Of a DNA stretch of 53,934 bases, positions 9,649 to 21,037 are shown one piece after another (position 1 is the stretch's first letter; each line of letters opens with the position of its first letter). This DNA comes from Burkholderiaceae bacterium (lineage in GTDB: Bacteria; Pseudomonadota; Gammaproteobacteria; Burkholderiales; Burkholderiaceae). Position numbers and translations under genes: made by a program. Below the pieces are notes generated by a model. It was not told the DNA's origin and did no database searches. It saw nothing but the letters and a program-made list of their open reading frames with translations. The stretch is from the NCBI GenBank assembly GCA_027486025.1, contig JAIXPY010000096.1, positions 1 to 53,934 of the forward strand, given 5' to 3'.

Positions 9649-10806
9649 TTAGTCACTAAAAATCTGCTGGTATTGCATCAAGATTGACTCAAGCTGAATA
9701 CGCGTTGCCAGCGGGTGATTCTCGTGCCGGCGAGCCTGTGTTACCCCTTTCCAAAGGCGCAATAGCTTTTCGATACGCACTTGTTTTGCCAATACCTCAA
9801 TACTCTCAGCGTGTTTGGGGTAAAAACGTACTGCATTTGCCTGAGCACTGCCTTGTAAGTCGGCAAGCCAACGCTGCATCGAAGCAAGCAATACCGCAAA
9901 CGATGCTTTATGGGTTTTTTCTGCTACATCCAACCAATCAATTCGAACCCCCTGGGATAGGCCTTTCAATAAGTAGCGGGAAGCCTGAATTGAAACAAAG
10001 AGCTCATCTTTCTCATTTTGACCTTGCTTGGCCGATAGAAAATCCAGGGTCGCGTAGGGCGCCCCACCCTGCTCATAAAAGATGGTTTCCAGTTCATCCT
10101 GGGAGACGGTCAATTCTGGATGCGACGTGATTTCGTGTTTCAACCATGCAAGGCCAGTGGCTCGATCGGGCGGCGGCAATGCAATTAAACGGCAACGAGA
10201 ACGAATGGTCGGCAAGACGCGATCGAGGCGACTTGTTACTAGTATAAAAATAGTGCTGGCCGGCGGTTCCTCTAAAGACTTTAGCAAGGTGTTAGCTGCA
10301 TCGGGCCTTAATGACTCTAAGGGGTAGACCAGGACTACGCGATTGCCACCGCGGTGCGTGCCGATTGCTAAACCTTCGATGGCTGATCGCGCTTCTTCAA
10401 TGGCAATGTTTTTCTTTTCTTTTTTTTCGGCAGCGTCACCATCTTCATCGCGAGCTGGCTTGGCTTTCTTGCTCGATGATGGATCGCCATCGGCGCCCTC
10501 TAAGGCCTCATTTGGCATGAAGCGGCGGTGGGTCTCCGGGACAAGGGCGATAAAGTCCGGATGATTGCCCGTATCAAACCAGCGGCATGCCTCGCAGCAA
10601 TTACAGGGCTTCTTATTTTCATTTGGTGATGTCTCGCATAGCAGAGCCTTGGCAAGCGTCAGCGCAAAGTCTGCCTTACCAATGCCAGCCTGCCCATGGA
10701 GCAGTATGGCATTCGGACACGCTACTAAGTCAATGCCATCCCACTGCGGCTGTAACCAAGGTGCGATCATCGAATTACCAATGGCGTGCGACATAAAAAA
10801 TCCCAA
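9649..10806 (-). CDS. holB: DNA polymerase III subunit delta'
   Basis: [73 protein letters not shown]; next to tmk. Confidence 0.93.
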   Translation of the reverse strand: MGFFMSHAIGNSMIAPWLQPQWDGIDLVACPNAILLHGQAGIGKADFALTLAKALLCETSPNENKKPCNCCEACRWFDTGNHPDFIALVPETHRRFMPNEALEGADGDPSSSKKAKPARDEDGDAAEKKEKKNIAIEEARSAIEGLAIGTHRGGNRVVLVYPLESLRPDAANTLLKSLEEPPASTIFILVTSRLDRVLPTIRSRCRLIALPPPDRATGLAWLKHEITSHPELTVSQDELETIFYEQGGAPYATLDFLSAKQGQNEKDELFVSIQASRYLLKGLSQGVRIDWLDVAEKTHKASFAVLLASMQRWLADLQGSAQANAVRFYPKHAESIEVLAKQVRIEKLLRLWKGVTQARRHENHPLATRIQLESILMQYQQIFSD

Positions 10807-11420
10807 ATCGCCTCTTGCGTTTGAGTAGCGTCTACCAAGACAAAACGCTTTGGATCTGCTTTTGCTCTGCGCAGGTATTCCTGCCGAACCCGCTCAAAGA
10901 AAGCCAGATCAAGTCGCTCAAACTTATCGGGCGTGCGCGCCTTCGAGCGGCGTGCTTCAGCTACTTCTCCCGGTAAGTCAAACAAAAAAGTGATATTTGG
11001 TTGCAACAACCTTCCATCGCTTTGCATTTGCACCCATTGCTCTAAGGCATTGAGTTTTTCAATGGAGAGTCCGCGTCCGCCACCTTGGTAAGCAAAACTA
11101 GCATCGGTAAAACGGTCGGACACCACAATATGCCCAGCCGCAAGTGCTGGAGCGATAACTTGTGCCACATGCTCACGGCGTGCGGCAAACATCAATAGCG
11201 CTTCCGTTTCTAAATGCATTGGCGCTTCTAATAGGAGCGCTCGAAGCTGTTCGCCTAAAACGGTGCCTCCTGGCTCACGCGTTAGCACCAATGTTCGCTC
11301 TGGAAAGCGGCTTTTGAGTAAATCACAGTAGGCATTGATGTGGGTGCTTTTTCCGGCACCATCGATGCCCTCAAAGCTAATAAAAAATCCAGGTTCATTC
11401 GCATTCATCGTGGCATCCAT
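10767..11420 (-). CDS. tmk: Thymidylate kinase
   Basis: [52 protein letters not shown]. Confidence 0.96.
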   Translation of the reverse strand: MDATMNANEPGFFISFEGIDGAGKSTHINAYCDLLKSRFPERTLVLTREPGGTVLGEQLRALLLEAPMHLETEALLMFAARREHVAQVIAPALAAGHIVVSDRFTDASFAYQGGGRGLSIEKLNALEQWVQMQSDGRLLQPNITFLFDLPGEVAEARRSKARTPDKFERLDLAFFERVRQEYLRRAKADPKRFVLVDATQTQEAIWDFLCRTPLVIR

Positions 11421-12475
11421 TACGGTGATGGTCTCTTTGCTGGCACTTTAATGGAGCGCTGATATTGGTCAACGGCTTTTTCATGCTCAGGCAGTGTTTT
11501 GGAGAAGTGGCTACTGCCATCGCCCTTGGCAACAAAGTACAAGGCATCGCTTTTTGCAGGGTTGACTACCGCAAGCAGCGATTCCATGCCGGGAATCGCA
11601 ATTGGGGTGGGAGGTAAACCGGCACGCATATAAGTATTGTATGGACTGTCGCGGCGAAGATCCATTTTACGTAGATTGCCATCAAACCCTGGGCCGATGC
11701 CATAAATCACGGTAGGATCGGACTGCAGGCGCATGCCAATCTGTAAGCGATTCAGAAACACTGCCGCAATCTGGCCACGCTCGCTGGATTTACCGGTTTC
11801 TTTCTCCACGATGGATGCCAAAATGAGCAAATCATATGGTGTTTTCAGTGCACCTGTATTGGGTGCCCTGCTCCAGGCTTTCGCCAGATTCTTCTGCATG
11901 GCATCGGCAGCACGACGATAAATGACAAGGTCGCTCTCACCGGGATCAAAAACGTAGGTATCCGGAAAGAAGAGTCCTTCCGCGTTTGCGTGGCTTAAGC
12001 CAACCGCCTTAGAAAATGCGGCAGAAGTCAGTCCTTTAGTTTTGTGCTCCAAAGCAGGATGGGTATCGACCACTTGCCGCAGTTGCCAAATCGCCATGCC
12101 GGGAACAAAGGTGATCGATTCTTTAATGCTCTCACCGCGAGCCATCTGCAACAGGATGGTTGCCATGCTCGCATCAAATGGAAACAGATAGGTTCCAGGC
12201 TTTAACTTCGCTTTCACGAGCAAGGCGCGCGATCCAAGCTGAAACACGATGCCATTGAGCCCAATACCTTGGTTTTGCAGTTGCTCTGCAATACTCGCAA
12301 CCCCGGATTTGGGAGTGACTTTGGCTATAAAGCCGCCTGGCCTTGCTGGATCATTCGCTGTAGAAGGAACGACGCCCCAAAAAAATAGGGTCGCAAAAAA
12401 GAGTAGCCCTACTAGAGCCCCAATTCCGAAGAGTTTGAGGGGTAATGCCCAAAATGACGCACGCTTTTTTCGCAT
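11420..12475 (-). CDS. mltG: Endolytic transglycosylase MltG
   Basis: YceG-like: [60 protein letters not shown]. Confidence 0.95.
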   Translation of the reverse strand: MRKKRASFWALPLKLFGIGALVGLLFFATLFFWGVVPSTANDPARPGGFIAKVTPKSGVASIAEQLQNQGIGLNGIVFQLGSRALLVKAKLKPGTYLFPFDASMATILLQMARGESIKESITFVPGMAIWQLRQVVDTHPALEHKTKGLTSAAFSKAVGLSHANAEGLFFPDTYVFDPGESDLVIYRRAADAMQKNLAKAWSRAPNTGALKTPYDLLILASIVEKETGKSSERGQIAAVFLNRLQIGMRLQSDPTVIYGIGPGFDGNLRKMDLRRDSPYNTYMRAGLPPTPIAIPGMESLLAVVNPAKSDALYFVAKGDGSSHFSKTLPEHEKAVDQYQRSIKVPAKRPSP

Positions 12476-12551
12476 CAGGCTATGATAAAAGCGTCTAGAC
12501 TTTGTTTATGCAAATCGCACGCCCTACACCACCCTAAAAAAGATCCATTCT

Positions 12552-13514
12552 ATGAAAACCGCTGCCAATCTCGCCGACTGGGGACTCATTATCGTTGAGG
12601 GCGACGATGCGGCCAGTTTTTTACAAAACCAACTGACAAACTCGGTGTTGGGACTCACCGCAGTAGCGCCTCCGGCGATTGCAAACGGGCCCGATGCAGT
12701 TCGCCTCGTTGGCTATTGCAGTCCTAAAGGCCGCTTAATTGCCAGCGCATGGCTCGGCCTTTTTTCAAAAGCGGATGGGGATAAGCGATTCTGCTTATTT
12801 ATTTCGAAAGATATCGCAGCCAGCACCGCAAAGCGCTTAGCGATGTTCGTCCTGCGCTCTAAGGTAACGGTCACCGATGCCAGCAGCAGCTGGGTAATTA
12901 CAGGCTACTGCACCAGTGGAACATTGGATAACGTAGAAGTGGATAAAACCAGCATCTTGCTGCAACTGCCCGACGTTGTCACGGCAGGTGTGGCCATGCG
13001 GCGGGTATTAATTGCCCAGCCCATTGCTTCTGAAGCGGCACCAATCGAGGGGGCTTCTGAGGATGCCGCGATTCTGTGGCGTTCGCTGGAAATTATGAGT
13101 GCAATTCCACGTATTGTTGCCGCAACCCAGGATCAATTCGTACCCCAAATGGTGAACTTTGAATCTGTGTACGGCATTGACTTTAAAAAGGGATGCTACC
13201 CCGGCCAAGAAATCGTCGCACGCAGCCAATACCGTGGCGCAATTAAGCGGCGCCTGCAGCTGGCGCATTGCCCCATCGATCAACTTGAAAATGCCCCAAC
13301 CGGCCCTGGAAGTGAAATTTTTCATGCGGATGATGCAGGTCAGCCAGCTGGAATGGTTGTCCTCAGCGCCCCCAGCATTGCCAATACCCGCCGCATGGAC
13401 TTCCAGATCGAGATTAAAACCGAGCTGCAAGCCGGTGGCACCTTCCATCTTGGGGCGCCCGATGGCCCTATTTTGATGCTAGATCAACTGCCCTACCCCC
13501 TAATTGAAATTTAA
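12552..13514 (+). CDS. ygfZ: YgfZ/GcvT-domain folate-binding protein
   Basis: GIDFKKGCYPGQEIVARSQYRGAIKRRLQ motif. Confidence 0.92.
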   Translation: MKTAANLADWGLIIVEGDDAASFLQNQLTNSVLGLTAVAPPAIANGPDAVRLVGYCSPKGRLIASAWLGLFSKADGDKRFCLFISKDIAASTAKRLAMFVLRSKVTVTDASSSWVITGYCTSGTLDNVEVDKTSILLQLPDVVTAGVAMRRVLIAQPIASEAAPIEGASEDAAILWRSLEIMSAIPRIVAATQDQFVPQMVNFESVYGIDFKKGCYPGQEIVARSQYRGAIKRRLQLAHCPIDQLENAPTGPGSEIFHADDAGQPAGMVVLSAPSIANTRRMDFQIEIKTELQAGGTFHLGAPDGPILMLDQLPYPLIEI

Positions 13515-13531
13515 TCAGGCATAGTATTGCT

Positions 13532-14389
13532 ATGTGCCTCATTCTCTTCGCCTGGAAATCCCATCCCGACTATCCGCTGGTAGTCGCTGCGAATCGCGAT
13601 GAGTTCTATGAGCGCGATACTGAAAAAATGGATTGGTGGCCCGAGCACCCTCAGCTTCTTGCTGGCCGTGATCGCGCCGATGTCTTAGGCAGCCCCGGCA
13701 CCTGGCTTGGCTTTACCAAATCAGGCCGCTTTGCTGCGCTCACCAATGTTCGAGCGCCCAGCGAAAAAAATCCGGACGCACGAACCCGTGGCGAACTATC
13801 GCTAATGTATCTGACGGGCGAGCATAAGCCGGGTGGATTTATTCAACACAACGCAAAACGATTTGAGCAATACAACGGCTTTAATATGCTAATGGCCGAT
13901 CTTAGTAATCCAAGCGATGCCCAGATGCACTGGGTTAGTAATCGCATGATGCTTGGCCAATCGATTCGGCCACGCAAAACCTTTCCGCAAAATGCGTTAG
14001 ATGCGGGCGTCTATGGTTTGTCGAATGCCATGCTGGATACCCCTTGGCCTAAAGTCACGCACCGGGTGGCTGCTTTTGCTCAAACTTTAGCAATGGATCA
14101 AGGTAATCTGAAGCACGTGGATCACTACTTGCATCTGCTGAGTGATACCCGCGTTGCAGTAGATCAAGAATTGCCAAGCACAGGGGTAAGCAAAGAATGG
14201 GAGAAAGCCCTTTCTCCCGCATTTGTCCAAACTCCAATGTACGGAACACGCTCTAGTACGGTATTACGCATCCGGAAAGACGGCGCATTTGAAATGGTTG
14301 AACGCCGTTTTGATGCCAATGGCACGATTGGCCACGACGTCATTACCGGAGCTCTCACCAGCGCATCCGGCTCCAATCTCTCGGTTTAG
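13532..14389 (+). CDS. NRDE (TANGO2-like) family protein
   Basis: MCLILFAWKSHPDYPLVVAANRDEFYERDT ... GSPGTWLGFTKSGRFAALTNVR. Confidence 0.92.
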   Translation: MCLILFAWKSHPDYPLVVAANRDEFYERDTEKMDWWPEHPQLLAGRDRADVLGSPGTWLGFTKSGRFAALTNVRAPSEKNPDARTRGELSLMYLTGEHKPGGFIQHNAKRFEQYNGFNMLMADLSNPSDAQMHWVSNRMMLGQSIRPRKTFPQNALDAGVYGLSNAMLDTPWPKVTHRVAAFAQTLAMDQGNLKHVDHYLHLLSDTRVAVDQELPSTGVSKEWEKALSPAFVQTPMYGTRSSTVLRIRKDGAFEMVERRFDANGTIGHDVITGALTSASGSNLSV

Positions 14390-14400
14390 TTTAGACGGAT

Positions 14401-14883
14401 TTACTCGACCCGCTGATCGGGGTTGATGACGCGCTCTCCATTTGCGTTACGTGTCGGTAAGCGCCGTAGGTACTTAAATGTGCCAGTAGCCATGCAGCAC
14501 ACACGGCCTTGATCGTCATACAACTTGGCTTCACAAAAGGCCATGGTGACGGTACGGTGGACGGTATCGGCCTTCACACGCAGAATGCCGTTGGCGGCTT
14601 GTAAAAAATTGGTATTGAGCTCAATCGTCACCACGCTGCGGTCATCTGGATCGCCTGAACGAGCGGCAACCGCCATCGCCACATCCATTAAGGTCAATAG
14701 AACGCCGCCATGCGCGACTTCCCAGGTATTTTTATGCTCGGGCTTGATGGCCAGCAAAATTTCGCCGCTACCCATCTCAGCGCTAAGGCAACGAATTCCG
14801 AGTAATTTTAGGAACGGGACATCAAGCTCTTGGCCTAGGTTACTCAGTTTAGCGGCGGCGGTGAGTTCAGTTTGATTGGTCAT
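14401..14883 (-). CDS. PaaI-type thioesterase
   Basis: Hot-dog fold: NTWEVAHGGVLLTLMDVAMAVAARS, VVTIELNTNFLQAA. Start trimmed to MTNQTEL at 14883. Confidence 0.85.
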   Translation of the reverse strand: MTNQTELTAAAKLSNLGQELDVPFLKLLGIRCLSAEMGSGEILLAIKPEHKNTWEVAHGGVLLTLMDVAMAVAARSGDPDDRSVVTIELNTNFLQAANGILRVKADTVHRTVTMAFCEAKLYDDQGRVCCMATGTFKYLRRLPTRNANGERVINPDQRVE

Positions 14884-14953
14884 GTGCAGTATGGGGCAAT
14901 AGGTGTATTGGTCTTCGACGTCAGGGGCTAAATACCCATAGAATAATGAACTT

Positions 14954-16414
14954 ATGGCATTTTCTCTCATCGGCGACGACACCTGTCAATTTATCGCCCC
15001 CACCCCCCTTCCAGATCCATATTGGATTGCGGTTTCCCCTGAGGCGGCCGAACTCGTTGGTATTCCATTGGGCTCAAACCATTTACCGCAGGATCCGGAT
15101 TGGCTCGCAGTATTAGCGGGAAATCCAGCAGAATTAGGCGGGCGCCTATTTCCAAAGCCCATGGCTACAGCGTATAGCGGCCATCAATTTGGTCATTGGG
15201 CTGGGCAGCTGGGTGATGGTCGGGCTATTTTATTGGGGGAGCTAAACCACCAAGAGCTACAACTAAAGGGGGCAGGCATGACGCGCTACTCGCGCATGGG
15301 TGATGGTCGGGCCGTTCTCCGCTCATCCATTCGTGAGTTTTTATGCAGTGAGGCCATGCATGCCTTAGGCATTCCGACCACGCGGGCATTGTCTCTGGTG
15401 GGCTCCAAGCAGGCAGTGCGGCGCGAGACAATGGAGACGGCAGCCGTTTGCTCCCGCTTTGCCCCTAGCTTTATTCGGATCGGCCACTTCGAGCACTATG
15501 CTGCTAATGGATTGCATGTGCGATTGCAGGAATTAGCGGGCTATTTAATCGAAGCGCACTACCCCGAGTGCCAATCCAGCATTACTCCATACCTTGACTT
15601 GTTTAAGGCGATATCGGCGCGCAATGCGAGATGCGTTGCGCAGTGGCAGGCAGTGGGGTTTTGCCATGGAGTACTTAATAGTGACAACATCAGCGCGCTC
15701 GGCCTCACTATGGATTACGGCCCCTTTGGTTTTTTAGATCACACCGCCCTAGACCACATTTGTAACCATACCGATAGCGGCGGTCGTTACGCCTACCATC
15801 GCCAACCTAAAATCATGCACTGGAATATGGCCTGCCTTGCTAATGCGATGGTTCCGCTCGTAGAGATGGAAAGCCCGGGCAAGGATGCTGCCGATATCTT
15901 GCGCGCAGCTTTGAGCGACTTTCCGCCGGAGTATGAGGCGAAATGGTTAGCACTCTTTCGAGGGAAGCTGGGCTTACAGATCGAAGCGCCAGAGGACATG
16001 GACTTAATTGAAGCCCTATTGCAACTGATGCATGCTAATCGGGCTGACTTTACGAATGTGTTTCGTAGTCTCTCTGCCGTACAAAAAAAGGATGTCCATT
16101 CGAATTGGCGCGATCAGTTTTTAGATCGGAATGCAGCCGATGCATGGCTATTACAATACCGCACGCGCTTAATGCAAGAAGTGAACTCCGATGCAGAGCG
16201 TGCGGAGCTGATGAATCAGGTGAACCCTAAATTTATTCTGCGCAACCATTTAGCCCAGCGCGCCATCGAGATGGCACAAGGCGATGACTTCACTGAAGTG
16301 AATCGATTGCAGCATATCTTAAGTCGGCCATTTGATGAGCAACCCGCGTTTGAGCAATATGCATTAGCCCCATTACCCGATGAGGTTGTAACGGATCTGA
16401 GTTGTTCTTCTTAA
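14954..16414 (+). CDS. selO: Protein adenylyltransferase SelO (YdiU family)
   Basis: TAYSGHQFGHWAGQLGDGRAILLGE, GVLNSDNISALGLTMDYGPFGFLD; C-terminal CSS in place of Sec-S-S. Confidence 0.95.
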   Translation: MAFSLIGDDTCQFIAPTPLPDPYWIAVSPEAAELVGIPLGSNHLPQDPDWLAVLAGNPAELGGRLFPKPMATAYSGHQFGHWAGQLGDGRAILLGELNHQELQLKGAGMTRYSRMGDGRAVLRSSIREFLCSEAMHALGIPTTRALSLVGSKQAVRRETMETAAVCSRFAPSFIRIGHFEHYAANGLHVRLQELAGYLIEAHYPECQSSITPYLDLFKAISARNARCVAQWQAVGFCHGVLNSDNISALGLTMDYGPFGFLDHTALDHICNHTDSGGRYAYHRQPKIMHWNMACLANAMVPLVEMESPGKDAADILRAALSDFPPEYEAKWLALFRGKLGLQIEAPEDMDLIEALLQLMHANRADFTNVFRSLSAVQKKDVHSNWRDQFLDRNAADAWLLQYRTRLMQEVNSDAERAELMNQVNPKFILRNHLAQRAIEMAQGDDFTEVNRLQHILSRPFDEQPAFEQYALAPLPDEVVTDLSCSS

Positions 16415-16450
16415 TAAAATGCATCAGTCCACAATAAAGGGTAAGAGCCA

Positions 16451-16855
16451 ATGAAAAAAACCAATGACGAATACCGCGCTACATTAAGCGACATCGAATA
16501 CCGCGTCACGCGCGAGGCCGCTACAGAGCGTCCTTTTACTGGAAAGTATTGGGACCATTGGGAAAGCGGCAAGTACCAATGCGTTTGTTGTGGCACCCCA
16601 CTATTTGAGTCGGGCACTAAATTTGATGCTGGCTGTGGCTGGCCTAGTTATCACACCCCCCTGAATCCGGATGCCATATCAGAACATCAGGATGGTGCTT
16701 ATGGCATGGTCCGCACCGAGGTACGCTGCAGTAATTGCGACGCCCATTTAGGCCATGTCTTTACCGACGGTCCGAAGCCTACAGGCCTGCGCTATTGCAT
16801 TAACTCTGCATCCCTGCGCTTTGAACCCAGTAAAAACGTGGAATCGGCTCAATAA
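16451..16855 (+). CDS. msrB: Peptide-methionine (R)-S-oxide reductase
   Basis: [56 protein letters not shown]. Confidence 0.96.
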   Translation: MKKTNDEYRATLSDIEYRVTREAATERPFTGKYWDHWESGKYQCVCCGTPLFESGTKFDAGCGWPSYHTPLNPDAISEHQDGAYGMVRTEVRCSNCDAHLGHVFTDGPKPTGLRYCINSASLRFEPSKNVESAQ

Positions 16856-16871
16856 AAGCGATAATCACACC

Positions 16872-17423
16872 ATGAAATTTTTATTCGACCTTTTCCCTGT
16901 CATTCTGTTCTTTGTTGCATTTAAGTTTGCCGACATCTATACCGCCACCATCGTGGCAATGGTTGCCACCATCGCACAAATTTTATGGGTGTATTACCGT
17001 CATCGCAAAATCGATGCAATGCAGTGGATGAGTTTGGTATTGATTGTGGTTTTAGGCGCATTGACCATCTTTTTGCAAGACAAGACATTTATTCAATTAA
17101 AGCCGACCGCACTCTACTGGCTATTTGCTGCCGGCCTCTTTATCAGCGCCCAATTTTTTAATAAGAATTGGATTCAGGTGCTGATGGGTAAACAGGTCAC
17201 TCTGAAAGAACATTCGGCACGTAATACCTGGAGTCAACTCAATTTGGCTTGGTCAATTTTTTTCCTCTTCATGGGCGCACTGAATTTATATGTCGCCTTT
17301 CAGTTTTCGGAAGATACCTGGGTTAATTTCAAACTCTTTGGAACAACTGCCCTGCTTATTGTTTTTGTCATTGCCCAAGGATTTTGGCTGAGCAAACATA
17401 TGGAAGAGGAGACGCCTTCATGA
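16872..17423 (+). CDS. yciB: Inner membrane septation protein A (YciB)
   Basis: MKFLFDLFPVILFFVAFKFADIYTATIVAMVAT; ATG at 16872 inside the longer supplied ORF. Confidence 0.92.
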   Translation: MKFLFDLFPVILFFVAFKFADIYTATIVAMVATIAQILWVYYRHRKIDAMQWMSLVLIVVLGALTIFLQDKTFIQLKPTALYWLFAAGLFISAQFFNKNWIQVLMGKQVTLKEHSARNTWSQLNLAWSIFFLFMGALNLYVAFQFSEDTWVNFKLFGTTALLIVFVIAQGFWLSKHMEEETPS

Positions 17424-17710
17424 GCCGAAATCAAGAACGGATTGCATTATTTTTAGTCGATCTCAAGGCCGCACTGCCGATTGATCAGATTGCCATCGAA
17501 GATGAAAGTCATTTACATGCAGGCCATGCTGGCGCTGCTAGCGGTGGTGGTCACTTTAAACTGACCTTGGTGTCATCGGCTTTTGATGGCCTCAATCGGA
17601 TTGCGCGCCACCGCTTAATTTATGCCGCCCTGAATCGCCATATTCCCACTGAAATACATGCACTGACTATTGAGGCGCATAGTCCAGCGGAAGCGCTGTT
17701 GCTGAAATAA
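17420..17710 (+). CDS. BolA-family protein
   Basis: IEDESHLHAGHAGAASGGGHFKLTLVSSAFDGLNRIARHRLIYAAL; ATGA overlap with yciB. Confidence 0.9.
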   Translation: MSRNQERIALFLVDLKAALPIDQIAIEDESHLHAGHAGAASGGGHFKLTLVSSAFDGLNRIARHRLIYAALNRHIPTEIHALTIEAHSPAEALLLK

Positions 17711-17765
17711 GCCAAGCGAAATTGAACCCATTACTATTACCTATCCTTATTTACTGATCCTCACT

Positions 17766-18563
17766 ATGAAACCACTCTCTCTATTCGCCCTATTCACTGC
17801 CTGTGTGGCCCTATTTGGTAGTTCAGTTGCTTTAGCGCAAAATGCCGCAATTGTGAATGGCAAAGCGATACCTAAAGCGCAACTAGACAACCTAGTGAAA
17901 AAATCGGGGCAGCCAGCAAATGATCCCCAGGTTCGTGAAAAAGCGCGCGAGGTATTAATTACCCGTGAGTTAATTATTCAGGAGGCTAATAGTCGCGGCC
18001 TCAGCCAAAAAGAGGCAGTCAAAGACAAGATTGAGCAATCCCGAGTTGGCATTTTAGTTGCCGCCGTATTTGAGGATTTTGTTGAACGAGAAGGCGTAAC
18101 CGATGCCGAGCTCAAAGCTGCTTATGCTTCCATTCAAGCCGATTACACCGGCAAGGAATATCAGGTAAAACACATCTTGGTAGAAAAAGAGGCCGAAGCA
18201 AATGCGATGATTGCTAAGATTAAGGCTGGTGCCAGCTTTGCTGATCTAGCGAAGCAGAACTCCAAAGACCCAGGCTCTGCACCCAACGGTGGCGATCTAG
18301 GTTGGGTTAGTGATAAGTCATTGGTGCCTGAGTTTTCAAAAGCGATGGTTTCCTTAAACAAAGGTCAAATGACCGATAAGCCAGTCAAAAGCCAATTCGG
18401 TTGGCACATTATTCGCGTGGACGATGTACGCGATGCCAAAGCCCCTCCGATGGAAGAAATCAAAGCGGAACTTAAGCAAATCTTGACTGCCGATGAGAAC
18501 TGGCAAAAAGCCAAGTTCTCTGAAATGATGCAAAAACTTCGCGCCAAGGCAAAGGTTCAGTAA
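17766..18563 (+). CDS. Periplasmic parvulin-type peptidylprolyl isomerase
   Basis: Signal peptide; [66 protein letters not shown]. Confidence 0.93.
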   Translation: MKPLSLFALFTACVALFGSSVALAQNAAIVNGKAIPKAQLDNLVKKSGQPANDPQVREKAREVLITRELIIQEANSRGLSQKEAVKDKIEQSRVGILVAAVFEDFVEREGVTDAELKAAYASIQADYTGKEYQVKHILVEKEAEANAMIAKIKAGASFADLAKQNSKDPGSAPNGGDLGWVSDKSLVPEFSKAMVSLNKGQMTDKPVKSQFGWHIIRVDDVRDAKAPPMEEIKAELKQILTADENWQKAKFSEMMQKLRAKAKVQ

Positions 18564-18565
18564 TC

Positions 18566-18952
18566 ATGATGCTATTGCATACCATGCTGCGGGTTGGCGA
18601 TCTCGATCGCTCGATCGATTTTTATACCCGCATCTTAGGCATGAATTTATTGCGCACAACGGAGCGTCCTGAGCAAAAATATTCCTTAGCCTTCGTTGGT
18701 TTTGGCAAGGGCAATGCCGATGGCCAGGCAGAGATTGAGCTCACCTACAACCATGGCGTCCATCAATATGAGCTGGGTACGGCCTATGGCCACATTGCCT
18801 TAGGCGTAAGCGACGCCTATGCCACCTGCGCTGCAATTAAAGCCGCCGGTGGTCAGGTTACCCGCGAAGCTGGTCCGGTTCTAGGCGGCGATACCATCAT
18901 TGCCTTTGTCACGGACCCGGATGGATACAAGATCGAACTGATTCAGCGCTGA
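18566..18952 (+). CDS. gloA: Lactoylglutathione lyase (glyoxalase I)
   Basis: [42 protein letters not shown] ... [12 protein letters not shown]. Confidence 0.95.
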   Translation: MMLLHTMLRVGDLDRSIDFYTRILGMNLLRTTERPEQKYSLAFVGFGKGNADGQAEIELTYNHGVHQYELGTAYGHIALGVSDAYATCAAIKAAGGQVTREAGPVLGGDTIIAFVTDPDGYKIELIQR

Positions 18953-18957
18953 GCAAT

Positions 18958-20142
18958 GTGGCACTAAATAGCCCCATCGAACTTCGTGTCCTGGACCGCA
19001 TTCAGACAGTCTCTGCCGAACACTGGGATGGCTTACTGGCGGCAGATTCAACGCCGTTTTTGCGTCATGCCTTTCTATCCGCTCTTGAAGAGCACCACTG
19101 CGTTGGTGGCAATACCGGTTGGCAAATAGCCCACTTAGCCATTTACCCGGCGGATTCAGAAAAACCCATTGGGTTAATGCCGCTTTACCTAAAAAGCCAT
19201 TCCTACGGCGAATACGTGTTTGACTGGTCCTGGGCAGAAGCCTATAACCAGCATGGTATGCAGTACTACCCCAAAGCCCTGTGCGCGATTCCCTTTACGC
19301 CGGTCCAAGGGTCGCGCATGCTGCTAGATCAAGAGCACGATCCAGAACGAACCCAGCAGTGGCTAATACAAGGTCTAAAACAACTCTTAATTCAGAATGA
19401 ACTTTCTTCAGCCCACGTTTTATTTGCTGAACAAAAAACCCAAGACGCCCTATTGGCGCAAGGTTTTATGGCGCGCGATGCCGTACAGTTTCACTGGAAC
19501 AATCAATCCTACGCAACGATGGATGCATTCTTAGACCAGCTCACCATGAAACGTCGAAAAAATATCCGGCGCGAACGTAAAGAAGTAGTCGAGGCTGGAG
19601 TGCAATTTAGGCACGTTCCAGGAGAAATAGCCAGTCAGGCGGATTGGGCATTCTTCTACCGGTGCTATGCCAACACCTACTTGGAGCACCATTCATCACC
19701 CTACTTGAATGAAGCCTTCTTTCAGGCATGGGGCAAGCGAATGCCGGAAAACCTTCACCTAATTATTGCCGAGAAAGAGGGCCGCCCCATCGCGGCATCG
19801 CTCTTAGTAGTCGATCAAAAAGCTCCGATACCAACAGCCTATGGACGCTATTGGGGCTCGATTGAATATGTCCCCTGCTTGCATTTTGAGACTGCCTACT
19901 ACCAAGCTATTGAGTATTGCATTCAAGAAAAAATCCAAATTTTTGAGGGTGGCGCCCAAGGCCAACACAAAATGGCACGGGGATTTTTGCCGGTTACCGT
20001 GCAGTCAGCCCACTGGATTAAAGACCCTGAGTTTGCAACTGCCGTTGAGCGCTTCTTAAAACGGGAGCGCGCCGGTGTTGGAGCCTACGTGGATGAGCTG
20101 GCTGAGCACTCACCGCTTAAATCGAATACAGTACTGGAATGA
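18958..20142 (+). CDS. GNAT/FemAB-like N-acyltransferase (PF04339 type)
   Basis: LYLKSHSYGEYVFDWSWAEAYNQHGMQYYPKALCAIPFTPVQGSRML; YAnTYLEHHSSPYL. Confidence 0.85.
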   Translation: MALNSPIELRVLDRIQTVSAEHWDGLLAADSTPFLRHAFLSALEEHHCVGGNTGWQIAHLAIYPADSEKPIGLMPLYLKSHSYGEYVFDWSWAEAYNQHGMQYYPKALCAIPFTPVQGSRMLLDQEHDPERTQQWLIQGLKQLLIQNELSSAHVLFAEQKTQDALLAQGFMARDAVQFHWNNQSYATMDAFLDQLTMKRRKNIRRERKEVVEAGVQFRHVPGEIASQADWAFFYRCYANTYLEHHSSPYLNEAFFQAWGKRMPENLHLIIAEKEGRPIAASLLVVDQKAPIPTAYGRYWGSIEYVPCLHFETAYYQAIEYCIQEKIQIFEGGAQGQHKMARGFLPVTVQSAHWIKDPEFATAVERFLKRERAGVGAYVDELAEHSPLKSNTVLE

Positions 20143-20387
20143 GTACTTCAAATACCAACGAACCCATTAGCGGCGCCAATTCTTTGTTAACGGGAGACGC
20201 TGAATCCGACTCCCCCTGTATTGGCATTTGCTCTACTTTGTACGATGAAATCTGCAAAGGCTGCGGCCGAACCCTGATCGAGGTCAGCAATTGGGTTTTT
20301 ATGACGCCGGATGAAAAAGCAGCGGTATGGCAGCGCATTCAGACAGAAGGCACTGCAGTTCGCTTTCAGCGCAATAAAGCAGACTAA
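20139..20387 (+). CDS. DUF1289 domain-containing protein
   Basis: SPCIGICSTLYDEICKGCGRTLIEVSNW cysteine pattern. Confidence 0.85.
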   Translation: MSTSNTNEPISGANSLLTGDAESDSPCIGICSTLYDEICKGCGRTLIEVSNWVFMTPDEKAAVWQRIQTEGTAVRFQRNKAD

Positions 20388-20650
20388 GATAAGGCCAAGT
20401 CTGAACTAAAGATTTGAATCGAACCATCATGTGCATGACCACCTAATATCTTTTGCTCTGCAATCGATAGGAGCTTGAGTTGATGGTTTTTGAAGTGCAC
20501 TAGTGCATCACCCAGAATGCCATCCGGCTCGACATCATCCAGTGCTTCGTAACTAAAATGGCAAGCCAGCTTTTGACCATCTAATAGTGCTGGATAGTTA
20601 ACGCCGCCGTCGTGGGCAATACTTGCTGGGCCTACGAATTCAATCTTCAT
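20384..20650 (-). CDS. DUF1488-like small protein
   Basis: MKIEFVGPASIAHDGGVNYPALLDGQKLACHFSYEALDDV; compact family resemblance. Confidence 0.55.
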   Translation of the reverse strand: MKIEFVGPASIAHDGGVNYPALLDGQKLACHFSYEALDDVEPDGILGDALVHFKNHQLKLLSIAEQKILGGHAHDGSIQIFSSDLALS

Positions 20651-20653
20651 GAA

Positions 20654-21037
20654 TTAAATTCCCTTCATATTATCTACGCCTACAAAATACGTTTTGGCAT
20701 ACGCAATAATTTGTGCGTCCGTAGGATGATCAACGGTCTCGACACCAACAATGGCTCGAAATGCGACTGGATCATGAGCGGCCGCATGCTTTACTAGTTC
20801 GGTCTTGGCCGAACCGGGTCCAAGAATCAGAATTTCTTTAACGCTTGCAACTGCAGAAATCACCTTATGCAAAAATTCATGATCGATTGGGGTCTTACCA
20901 CTTCCAATGGCGTTTGCTTTGTGATGTATGTGATGTTGAGCAGAATCGCTTTTTATAAACTCATTTTTGCTAGCATCAAAATAAAGGATGCGAGCTTCTT
21001 TGTGATCAATCCAAATGGCAACGTGGTTGGTTTGCAT
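20654..21037 (-). CDS. eRF1/Pelota-domain-like 'translational machinery' protein
   Basis: NHVAIWIDHKEARILYFD ... ILILGPGSAKTELVKHAAAHDP ... VETVDHPTDAQIIAYAKTYF. Confidence 0.6.
   Translation of the reverse strand: MQTNHVAIWIDHKEARILYFDASKNEFIKSDSAQHHIHHKANAIGSGKTPIDHEFLHKVISAVASVKEILILGPGSAKTELVKHAAAHDPVAFRAIVGVETVDHPTDAQIIAYAKTYFVGVDNMKGI

Noticed and set aside
9684-10130. 148-aa plus-strand ORF opposite holB
   Set aside because: Antisense to a confidently identified gene; no domain signal.
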